Shown here piece by piece: positions 33,701-41,638 of a stretch of DNA of 64,000 nucleotides (positions are counted from its first letter, which is position 1; each line of letters starts with the position of its first letter). A program made the position numbers and the translations under genes. The notes under the pieces were generated by a model, which did not search any database, was not told the origin of the DNA, and saw only the letters and a list, made by a program, of their open reading frames with translations. The DNA comes from Ctenosaura bakeri. Taxonomy: Eukaryota > Chordata > Lepidosauria > Squamata > Iguanidae. Location: assembly GCA_948474755.1 (NCBI GenBank), contig CAOLHI010001466.1, forward strand, positions 186,001 to 250,000, in the 5' to 3' direction.

Positions 33701-35038
33701 TATGATGACAATGATGGAGCTAATAGTACATCAGTGCTATCAGCAAAAGATTTGGAAAGCAGTGATAAATTGGCCAAAGAAAAGATTAGAGCTGGAGAAC
33801 TGAAACTCAGTTCTGCTAGCCAGCCAAATCTCACTTCTGATGTTGAGGTAGCACAAAACAAGCTAACTTCTCCTACAAGAGAAAAGACAAATTATTTTAA
33901 GAATCGTCTATTCTCTAAACGCAGAGGTGGTTCTTGTGTGAAAAAAATAATCAGTCAAGAGACAAAATCTCCTATTGTTTCAGAAAATCCAGTATCATCT
34001 CCTGCACCTTGTGATACTATTGAAGACATATCAGCTGCAATAGGCAGCCTGTCCAATTCTACACTGCCAAGTCTAAGGTCAGACAGCATGGTGACATCCG
34101 CTTTTACAAGTCCATCAACAGATACAGCGGCAATCTTCAGTGTATCACCAGATGAAAAAATAGTAAAGACTTCTGTGCTACACAAAGCAGCAGAAAGTAG
34201 AGACCAATTGTCTGCCATGGAAACATTTAATCCAATACAGAGAAGTCAACACTCTGAAGATGCTAGCTATTCTCCTGTGACAAATGGGAAATCGCAGCTG
34301 ATGGGACGTATGGCAAAGACAGCAGCCAAACCTCCAGCTGTACCACCAAAAACAGAAAAGGCATTAAGGAGGGCAAAGAAATTGGCAAATAGGAGGAAGA
34401 AAGCAGAGGCACAACAGAAAAGACTTCACGATGAACCTACACCACACTGTGGAGATACTGCACATTTGTCTCCACTCTCTCCAACATGTCCCAGTTCTCC
34501 TCTGACTCCCTCAGAATCTAACCTGGTAAGACAACAGCCTACCATATCATTAAGTCCCACACCTTCTTTACCTGAAACACAGCGTAAACTTCTTCAGGAT
34601 CCTGACTCAGGAGAATATTTTATTATAGATTTACCAATTCAGTTAAAGACTTTTTATGACCCAGAAAGTGGCAGATATGTTCAATTGTCAATCCCTTCTT
34701 CAAAAAGGAACTTGTCTCAAACACCCACTTCAGAGATTCCCAGTTCTTCTTATGTTTTGTACCCCAGTACTCTCCCTCTCAGAGTTTCATCTGTTCCAGT
34801 TCTGGCATCTTCATCACAGCTTTCTGAACCAGTTTCATCTGTACAAGGAACACGTTTGAATCCAGCTTCAGACTGGCAACTAGTTGGCCAGTGTCCAGAT
34901 GATCAATGTTATGATGCTCATGGTCAAGAAACTGATGGGTCACAATGTAACTTTGAAAAAGATGTAGATCTCTCAGCTAATGCTGATATCATATCAGTGG
35001 GTGCAATTGAAGATTTTGTTGTTGAAGGTATATCGTGA
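30704..35038 (+). CDS. C10orf71: CEFIP, cardiac-enriched FHL2-interacting protein
   Basis: An intact 1444-residue reading frame in one exon. It is the orthologue of C10orf71/CEFIP, a striated-muscle Z-disc protein that binds FHL2 and promotes calcineurin-NFAT signalling; the mammalian protein has nearly the same length. Conserved blocks seen: N-terminal SDSSSIGSLLDDTDREV (about 12-28) with LTDRAFRSLC; NSAFESWNAH (about 262); KAPSLLFNLKDIRKRVKSTY (about 557); IKDNTFKSSPVIK with LPLLRSF (about 887-911); a basic helix of Arg/Lys (about 1218-1242); and paired LLQDPDSGEYF and TFYDPESGRYV repeats near 1296-1322. About 805-860 is a charged Lys/Glu stretch; most of the rest is Ser/Pro-rich and probably disordered. 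No membrane segment or signal peptide. The ATG has A at -3. No frame break despite dense transposons around it, which argues for purifying selection. Confidence 0.95.
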   Translation: MQGNKKQTDGQSDSSSIGSLLDDTDREVCSLTDRAFRSLCVAELETFKTESDPAVPFNIHHQFSGKFFQGPQNYTIKENTVSHKQLSKSEEHSTFQQIPKDSQENKKDSTNIRKNLGFPVPGLCSYKRTSKVSSLIKTFDKVENEASLALAKNPDKNSLKRGPLIFGQNVTFLGGKTILNIQKELSEFSDTSQYVANGSGRHELHKRHSKMDLICQGPYSFYFSQADASKSKISAASKMTVKNRIEKAKEPARKGRFLHSENSAFESWNAHHKKMSEMNSAAEIISKEENLKYFVETPFFDESSISKRTVSSHDITVSGTLEQDFSDALSEKSEVSPSSIALPQIFLPEDEDTVSQILSPQVSAPSASVCKTPTPPSITSEDPFPPKLTPQIDALPVPLSKVPISPSLSQISVPPAMASHSTDTQMLVPHVTLLPKKANSSELSKVCPPWRKQKLIPVERVQEAVQDTESEMPPQKGSSYRKATDLTLLTEAVALPMSVPSTSSFNISTLSTPNIPQEKNVTESQLLPVTPPISATGATKETEEKNLYCSQNNYKSKAPSLLFNLKDIRKRVKSTYSASPLQRAFEDKRKIKEQDNIKTSVEAVSVLQESSQNSVDSSEKYYHLSEQMNNTQENSIATILNGNYLTPAEPKSKADSLNYQNRNNLRQPTLMDIDGLRQYSPSSSCFLGDVTTEQDVYLKSFYLQDSKNEKGAPCHSSDMGPHGSPNLFFLAEENMINNDNQTCPLTRNEQKGKRSASSSEQSFISITEQPSNEMNCSLMQLFQKACLQESQRKKSDMSVEEKPDSKEKGKTERKKEFHDYLFSNYNSNMDRKCERKKEENENGNAVQERVEKEKEEDRWKTMNSASEGKSEEPLTPTSSNSFKPNLFMIKDNTFKSSPVIKAIKLPLLRSFSCEDVIAGSHSETEKQNYGPMQAIMNSQEVDLSFSRMRTPQKIEETEPDRNTYESSSISLKVDCQVDENSNPTAEHTEGLRSIASLVEYDDNDGANSTSVLSAKDLESSDKLAKEKIRAGELKLSSASQPNLTSDVEVAQNKLTSPTREKTNYFKNRLFSKRRGGSCVKKIISQETKSPIVSENPVSSPAPCDTIEDISAAIGSLSNSTLPSLRSDSMVTSAFTSPSTDTAAIFSVSPDEKIVKTSVLHKAAESRDQLSAMETFNPIQRSQHSEDASYSPVTNGKSQLMGRMAKTAAKPPAVPPKTEKALRRAKKLANRRKKAEAQQKRLHDEPTPHCGDTAHLSPLSPTCPSSPLTPSESNLVRQQPTISLSPTPSLPETQRKLLQDPDSGEYFIIDLPIQLKTFYDPESGRYVQLSIPSSKRNLSQTPTSEIPSSSYVLYPSTLPLRVSSVPVLASSSQLSEPVSSVQGTRLNPASDWQLVGQCPDDQCYDAHGQETDGSQCNFEKDVDLSANADIISVGAIEDFVVEGIS

Positions 35039-35061
35039 GAATATACAGTGTCTACCATGAC

Positions 35062-35096
35062 TGTGTGTGTGTGTGTGTGCGTGTGTGTGTGTGTGT
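35062..35096. repeat. (TG)n microsatellite
   Basis: About 17 TG units with one CG interruption, 24 bp after the CEFIP stop codon. The opposite CA-rich stretch at 35187-35229 could pair with it in RNA. Confidence 0.9.
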
Positions 35097-35114
35097 AATC
35101 TCCCATCAATGATA

Positions 35115-35187
35115 GGGTGAGTTATTGGTCTCTCATTCACAAGATTACCATGAGTCAAAGTTGACTTGATGGCAGTTAACAACCACA
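35115..35187 (+). mobile_element. BovB/SINE-type 3' tail fragment
   Basis: GATTACCATGAGTCAAAGTT followed by GACTTGATGGCAGTTAACAA is the shared 3' tail of squamate BovB LINEs and the SINEs that use them; compare the complement of 50827-50885. Confidence 0.6.
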
Positions 35188-36350
35188 CACACATACACAC
35201 GCGCACACGTACGCACACGCACGCACACGATAGGTCCTGAAAGTGCATGCACACATTCTTTAATAACACTGGCTGGATCTTAGCGCAGTTTATGTTCAAA
35301 ATAAATTTTAGCTGCTATCTTTTACGAAATTTGTGGATGGAATGAACACCATATTAACATTAAGGAAAACAGACTGAATGATAGTATGATACATGATAGA
35401 AGTAATGTGGGAAAGATTGCTCCCTGGGGAAAAACAAAATGCAGAGATTTCATCTTGCAGGGTTTTCATTATTTACAGACTGAAAATAAGTTATCATGGG
35501 AATAAAATATATAAATAAGAGGTCACTTTTCTATTTTCTGGAAAAAAAATGACATGGGATATTCAGTGAAGAAATATAATGACCTGGATAGGAAAGGGCT
35601 CCAAAAAGTTATAAGGTGTATTCTGAAGTGAAAAATGTTCCACATATACAATTCATACCTCATGGCAGGCTTGTGCTCAGAAACTTCAGGTTTGCAAAGT
35701 AAGTGAGTGGGTGAATGAGATTTCCTTACTACTTTTTCATTGAAGCATGTAAAAATTTCATTTTTCTATTTTCTACTGCCTTGAGGTATCAACCACTGTC
35801 CAATCCAGTCCATCCAGTCCATCCAGTGAAAGGTTCACTGGCAGATGTGATATCTTTGTTAGCCCTGGATTTAATTTTTAAATAAAGCAAGTTTTTATTC
35901 TTCGAATGGTAAAATTGAAAATATTAAAAGATTCACAAAAAAGCCTAGAATTACTGAGCTCTGGAGTTTTGTGTCTTTTAAAGTTACATGACCCTCTTAT
36001 TTTTGCTTACACGTTCTTAATAGCTACCAGTTATTTCACCCCAACATCTTTACATGAAGAAGAAGTCTAAATTATAAGAAAGCTTGGAAATAGTTTTACA
36101 ATAAACACGCACAAAACAAACACATAATTTGAACTGGGCTGTGCCAAGTCTGAAGAATGCTGCTTATATTCCAATTCATAATATTTTAATTTTATTTTTT
36201 AATATTTTTTTCTTGAACATCATGGTTATGAGGGATATTGACAAATTAGCCCTTTTTCTAGTACAAGAAAAAATAGCTCATGCTGTTAACCAAGACTCAG
36301 GGGTCTAACTGTGATGCTACAGCCTCCATGAAAAGATATCAGCTCAAAAA

Positions 36351-37155
36351 GGAGGGTTAACCTTACAAAATCTTTAAATCTATATCTACCAGTACTAGTG
36401 CAGGGAAGAATCAGCCAGAAATCCAAAAAGTAAACTTTTTTCTTTTATTAGGGGAATTACACATACATAAGACTAACAGAAGGAAAAGGGAGGAAATGTT
36501 TGGATAGTGAGAATTTAGGGAGAAGTGGGTGATATTTACCAATTCAGTAGGAAAGTGAAGAGCGATGTGGCTTAGACTAGGAGTCTAAGGACTGTACACA
36601 ATCAGGAATGGGAGTGGCAGAATGATGACCATCAACCAGTGTACTGTGAGTTGTCTAGCTCAAAATGGGGGTTTAAATACTTTTTTTTCTGCCTGGAGGA
36701 TGAAGGTGCTAATGATTCTCTGGCAGAGTAAACAATGGAGTCTAGAGAGTGGACAGTGGGGTCCAGAATGGATGATGTTAGATGACAAAAGGCTCCTTGA
36801 TTGTTGGGCAGGTGTGGGGACAATAGGGAAGTTTGTTGGTCAGAGGAAGAGGGACTAAGACAATCAGCTGTCTTGTGGGAACATTGCAGATGCTATTGTC
36901 TCTAAAAGTTGAGTCACTGAGGGCTAACTGTAAGTTTGTTTTTCCTGGAGTTTCCTAATGATTTCCTAACTATGATCTAGCTATGCCTCCAGGTCTTTTC
37001 TAACTTGATTTTGCAATGCTTGTGTTTGGCCAGCTCTTCCTTTTAACCAGCATGGCCATGCAGCCATAGGTAAGTATAATTTATATTTATGCCAATTTAA
37101 TCATATATGCCAATTAAATGACAGCAAAACATGGAGGCATATAGCCTATTAAAAA
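36351..37155 (-). mobile_element. LTR family 2, copy 1 (3' LTR, minus)
   Basis: An LTR of about 800 bp homologous along its length to 60999-61842. On the minus strand an AATAAA signal is the complement of 36444-36449, and a TATA-like TATTTAAA lies about 235 bp upstream. The right edge adjoins a purine tract on the minus strand (complement of 37157-37164), as a 3' LTR should. The outer ends are decayed. Confidence 0.65.
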
Positions 37156-37445
37156 TCCCCCCCCTCAAAAAATGGAACTTTGGTGCTAAAACTTCATTCT
37201 TCCAGGAAGGTGCCATACACCTACAGTTTGTTGGCTTGGAGGACAGGAGACACAGGCTGACAAGGAACAAAACACATAGGAACGAGTGTTAGGGTGAGAT
37301 GCTATCTTACTTCCATCAGTTTTGTCAGCTAATCAATTTGGTGTGAGGGCAATTTGACAAATGAGTATCTTCTTTCAAAAGTGGAAAAAATGGAGAGAAG
37401 TGTAGAGAGGAAAGTGCATTCAACACCATACAAACATCTATCTAT

Positions 37446-37494
<49 letters not shown>

Positions 37495-38085
37495 CACAAA
37501 TATACATAATACAGAAATGTTGTTCCAGCAATTGAAACTGAGAAACACAAATGCAACAATACTCAAATATTTCAAGGAAATAATAAACTAGGCAAAGCTC
37601 CTTCAATAGAAGCAGTGGGGAAAAGTTCAACAGAGGCAGTTCATGGCATAGTTCGAGTGACTCTAAATTCAAAGAGTCCAATACATCAGGTGGAGAGGAA
37701 GATTCCTCCCCATGCCCCACCAGGAGTGTGAAAGAGTTCATGAAAAGCAGTACTTTGTGCATTCTGGGGGGGCGGGGTGAGGGGTGCAGTGACAATGAGT
37801 AAAGCAGTGTTCTTTGGCTTTGAGGGTTTTCTGGGATCAGTGGTTGCCTCGCATGTTGAAACAGTGTATGCCAGCAGTAGGCTGTTCTTGAGTGGATGGT
37901 AGACTGGGCTGACATCTTTTGAGGTGGTTTGGAATCCAAAACAAAGTCAATAAGGTTCCTATATTTTGAAGGAGGAAGCTTAGAAAGAGGTTGCCATGCC
38001 AAACCTGAGGGCCATGCTGTGCAGAAGCACTGCTGCCTTGTGGAAATTTGAGTTGCTGAGCTTCATGGGTATGCAACCCTGCAAG
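37156..38085 (-). mobile_element. LTR family 2, copy 1 interior, apparently non-coding
   Basis: Begins with the polypurine tract. It matches the interior of copy 2 (61843-62750) over most of its length, for example AAAGAGTTCATGAAAAGCAG versus AAAGAGTTCATAAAATTAGG, and the GGGCTGACATCTTT blocks. No gag, protease, RT or integrase motif is visible. A 170-codon minus frame (37490-38002) has no recognised domain and is broken in copy 2. It is cut at 38085 by a CR1 fragment. Confidence 0.55.
37437..37494. repeat. (TATC)n microsatellite
   Basis: About 14 TATC units inside the LTR element interior; absent at the matching place in the other copy. Confidence 0.95.
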
Positions 38086-38455
38086 AGGAAAAATCATAGA
38101 AGAGACCACAGGGGTCATCAAGTCCAACCTCCTGCTATGCAGGAACACATATCAAAGGCCATTTCGGCACTAGCCTGTTATAGCACGATGATTCCACTTT
38201 CAACACCCTCTGGAATCCTGGGGTTTGCAATTTCGGGAGGGGCCGGCCATTCAGCAGATGGCCATCCAGCTTCTGCTTAAAACCTCCAAAGAAGGAGACT
38301 CCACCACACTCCCAAGCAGCATATTCCACTGCTGGACAGCTCTGACCATCAGGAAGTTCTTCCTGAGAATCTCCTTTCCTGCAGCTTGAATCCATTGCTC
38401 CTTGTCCTAGTCTCTGGAGCAGTGGAAAACAAGCCCGCTCCCTCTTCAACATGAC
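38086..38455 (-). mobile_element. CR1-E 3' fragment (minus)
   Basis: The minus-strand CR1 3' end is recognisable by AAATCATAGAAGAGACCACA, TCCAACCTCCTGCTATGCAG and further in TGGACAGCTCTGACCATCAG and TTGAATCCATTGCTCCTTGT. Comparison with CR1-F (63056-) shows that 38157-38248 is foreign. Confidence 0.85.
38157..38248. mobile_element. Half-copy of the palindromic MITE
   Basis: GGCCATTTCGGCACTAGCCT through CTGGAATCCTGGGGTTTGCA repeats one arm plus loop of the 180-bp MITE at 15855, ending GGGAGGGGCCGGCC. The second arm is missing and CR1 sequence resumes directly. A single-arm deletion or abortive event is likely. Confidence 0.8.
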
Positions 38456-40639
38456 ATTCCTTCAATTTAGTGGGCTGAAAATACAGGAGTGGGCTGAAAA
38501 TACAGGAGTCAAGAAAAAAGGAAGTGGCTTTTGGTACACCAGCCTACTAGTTTCCCAGGTAGCCAGATCTATGCAAATTCACTGTGGCTTGCAGTGTGTG
38601 TGGAAGCATTTGGGAGTTTGGGGAAAATTTTAGTTGGGGCAGGCCGCTTCTCCAGAGCCAAGATGAATGTCTTCTCCAACGTGTAGAAGGGGTACCCAGT
38701 GGAACCATCCAGGGAGGCTGGCTCTCCAGTGGGATTCCAGGGTTGTCTTGCCCAAGTCTTCCTTGTTACTCTTGTAGAATTTTCCAGGGAAAACTCCCTT
38801 CTAGACTCTGCTGTTCTAGACTCTGGTGACAACAGCCTGCCTTACATTGGGGTTTGCTTCAAGGAGTCTTGGGGGCTTTCAGGCTTCCCCAAAAAAGAAG
38901 CCTTGGCCAATTCACCACAAACTCTCAATTTGTGCAGCTAGCAGCGCATCCAATACGCCAAACCAGTGAGACAGAAAACCAACAGAATTTGAAATGCCAG
39001 AATGACAGCAATTGGATGAAGCATGACATTAAAGACTCCCATTGTTTTAGAGGACTATCCAAGAAAGGACTCCCACCATGAATGGTTTCCAGTGGAGGCT
39101 ATTTTCCTGGAGAGATCTGTAACAGCCTCACCATTGTGAAACACAATGAGCACAGCATTGTCTCCAGCTGCCTTGATTTATAACAACTACTCTTTGAGGT
39201 CAGGGTGCGTGAGGAGTTCATGCAAAATATTCAGGTTGAGACCAAAGAACACTGGGGTGACTGATTGATATAATGACAAGGACATGGCCATTTCTTGTCT
39301 GGTCCAGATGGAGAGTGAGTAAATGATGGCACAACCACTGATGATGGTGACACCGCAGAAATAGCGATTTAAGGTGGGCACCATGGGTAATGGTTTATAG
39401 TGATAGTGTGGCAGGCTGTCCTTACACATACCTTTACTGTATAGACAATTGCTGAATTGGTGTTGTGGGTCAGTTCATGGGCAAAATAACCAGCTTTGCC
39501 CATAAGGAGCATCCAACAAGGATAACGGGGTTGCAGGGCTTGGCAAATAAAGCCCAGGATTTCTCTGTGTCAGCAGCCTTCTACATTAACAGTCTGCCAA
39601 TTGGTTCTGAGCACTCATTGTAGCCCAATGATTGCAATCTTGAGAATATAGGATGTCTCCTGAGACTGTCTGTATTCTGAGAGTGATGACTGGGTGAAAA
39701 AGAAGAATGGTCCTCGCAGTGACTGTAGCAATGACCATCTTCTCAACCTCCTGGGTGTTTGTGACTAAGTGGGACATGTTGCCCTTTCACATCATGACTG
39801 ACTTGGTCTTGACTGGGTAGAGCAGAATTGCCTCTTCCTAGCTGGGGTTGTACGGTACATGAGGGATTGCATCTTCTGGCAAGATTTTATCTGAAGCATA
39901 TACAGAGAGTGAAGGAAGGGTCTCGGGCAGACTGTTGTCATGATGGCTTCTTTTATGATCAGTCTCTTGTTCAGTTCATTGACTCTGCAATTGCAAGTCT
40001 CATGCCAGAATGCTAGTCCAGGAGTTCAGGAATCCAGTGAGTCAGTCCAAGGGTCAGAGAATCAAGGCAAACAGTCCAAGGGTCAGAGAATCAAGGCAGA
40101 CAGTAAAGCAGGGAATCCATAGCACACAAAAGCAAGGGCCAGCAAACACACAAGTTGTTTCTGGCTTTGGACCACTGTGCTCTGCCTTCCTTAAAAAGGC
40201 TGGAGCCAGATGGTTCTCATCCCAGCCTGACTATCTCCTGGTGCACTTGTGTTTGCTTGTTGTCATTCAGGCTGCTGTTCACTCAGAGAAGCTGATCCTG
40301 ACGCTCTTGAAACCAAGGACCCAGCTTGTTGGGGGCATGTATAGAAAAATGTTTCGAAATACATGCTAAATTGTTCACCGCCTCGATCTATATGGAGAGG
40401 CGGGATACAAATAAATAAGTAAAAAAAAAAGGACAAATGGGCCAGGCACTCCAAAATAGGAAGACCACTGAGGCCCTTTGGGGAAATCTCAGCATCTATG
40501 CTGAGCAGAGATGCTAAAGGGGAAAACAGACACTGAGGAACTTGCCACTGCTTGGCTGAGCAACCCTAAACAGGAAAGCTCAACTGAACTGTCTCAGTTT
40601 GTCTGCTGAAAAAGCCTTCTGCTAGCTTTGCACTCTGTT
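38456..40639. other. Unassigned region with broken reading frames
   Basis: About 2.2 kb. A 19-bp direct repeat (GGGCTGAAAATACAGGAGT) lies at about 38471-38509 and a 29-bp direct repeat (unit starts CAGTCCAAGGGTCAGAGAAT) at about 40045-40102. On the minus strand, open pieces at 39586-39777 (63 codons) and 39187-39429 (80 codons, with a hydrophobic YFCGVTIISGCAIIYSLSI segment) look like parts of one decayed coding sequence that I do not recognise; an old LTR element or processed pseudogene is possible. Confidence 0.35.
40335..40425 (+). mobile_element. L2/SINE-type tail fragment
   Basis: ACCGCCTCGATCTATATGGA followed by GAGGCGGGATACAAATAAAT is the typical tail of reptile L2-type LINEs and dependent SINEs, ending in AAATAAATAAGT and A-rich sequence. 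No upstream body recognised. Confidence 0.5.
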
Positions 40640-40699
40640 GCCCGGCAACAAGTAGCCAGTGGCTAAGATAGTATCCAGATCCTGTGGCCAGGTCAGACA

Positions 40700-41020
40700 G
40701 CTAGCATCATTTATGAAATGGAGCACCAGGTTCCTGGAGAGAATCCAGAGGCTTATGTGGCTAGAAAAAAGCTGCTAGATGACCTAGACTAGAAAGTTTG
40801 GCTCTCCTTGGACCTGGGCACCTATGATTATGACACAGAGGAGTTCAAGGCACTCCTTTATGGCAGCTTAAACTCCCAAACCAAATTAGCTCTGGGCCCC
40901 ATGGATTTGAACATGATCCCACGGAGCATGTTGTCTGAACAGATTCAAAGAGTGGCAGACTTGCTCCAGGAATCAGGTGCCATTAGGAACACAAAGGTCC
41001 CCCAGAAAGGTAATGATTCC
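40700..41020 (+). pseudogene. Unrecognised coding-like fragment, left half (L1-B target)
   Basis: The plus frame reads MEHQVPGENPEAYVARKKLL, then a stop, then 40808-41020 LGTYDYDTEEFKALLYGSLN and MLSEQIQRVADLLQESG. It is cut by L1-B and resumes at 48807 with KLWEPVQPVTYSNHGTYMQY. The charged helical composition is reminiscent of a retroelement Gag, but I cannot name a family. At least one stop within. Confidence 0.4.
41005..41020 (+). repeat. Target-site duplication of L1-B, left copy
   Basis: gaaaggtaatgattcc, identical to 48791-48806. Directly followed by the poly-T (element poly-A) at 41021-41032. Confidence 0.97.
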
Positions 41021-41638
41021 TTTTTTTTTTTTAATTTTATTAGTTTATTATATACTTAATACATACATACTTACACATAATACAAACATACACAAAACAT
41101 ACATAACATATAATGACAAAAACCAAACACAACATACTTCTTAAATCTATCTAACTAAAAAGTGGCTGTAAAGACCAATCATCAACATATCTTAATATAC
41201 TTCATATATTCATTCCATATTTACATAATACAAATAGTATTTCTGTTTACCTGCGAAAATTTTAACTTCATATATTCATATATTCAACATACATGTTCCT
41301 CTATATTAACCAGATTCACCACCTTACAGCCACCCCCTCCCACTAAAACCCCCAACCCCGCCGAAACTCAAGGATATATGCTTACTTATCTAGTAAAACC
41401 TTTTAATAACTGTAGACCTAACAAAATTTTATATACATAAACAATTATATTTAAATCTTTAAATGTCACAAATTAATACCACTTATTAAGATAACACCGT
41501 TACTTAAAATAACAGTATCCTCTTACTAATAATTATTATATTCCACCTTTCTCTCCCTTCATTATCTACTATTTCATCATATTAAGAAATTAACCTAGTA
41601 ATCTAACACCTTCAAGACACTCCTTATATCTTAAGTGA
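41021..41638 (-). other. L1-B 3'UTR with G-quadruplex motif
   Basis: A 618-bp 3'UTR. On the sense (minus) strand, 41333-41359 contains four G-runs (5, 3, 5 and 4 G as listed from left) with loops of 1, 7 and 2 nt, a canonical G-quadruplex pattern. A 12-nt poly-A tail ends the element at 41021. Confidence 0.75.

Larger units (their letters stand above)
35039..36350 (+). other. Probable CEFIP 3'UTR and downstream region
   Basis: Non-coding. It contains a TG microsatellite (35062-35096), a SINE/BovB-like tail (about 35115-35187) running into a CA-rich stretch (35187-35229), and AATAAA signals at 35300, 35501, 35881 and 36100. Which signal ends the transcript cannot be told from sequence. A TCCAGTCCA-type short tandem lies at 35800-35826. 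Confidence 0.5.

Noticed and set aside
34994..35299. 101-codon minus frame rich in His/Thr/Val
   Set aside because: Translation of CA/TG microsatellites.
36622..36858. 78-codon plus frame
   Set aside because: Lies within LTR family 2, on the strand opposite to the element, and is not kept in the other copy.
37490..38002. 170-codon minus frame in an LTR element interior
   Set aside because: No recognised domain, and the homologous stretch in the second copy is disrupted; composition-driven.
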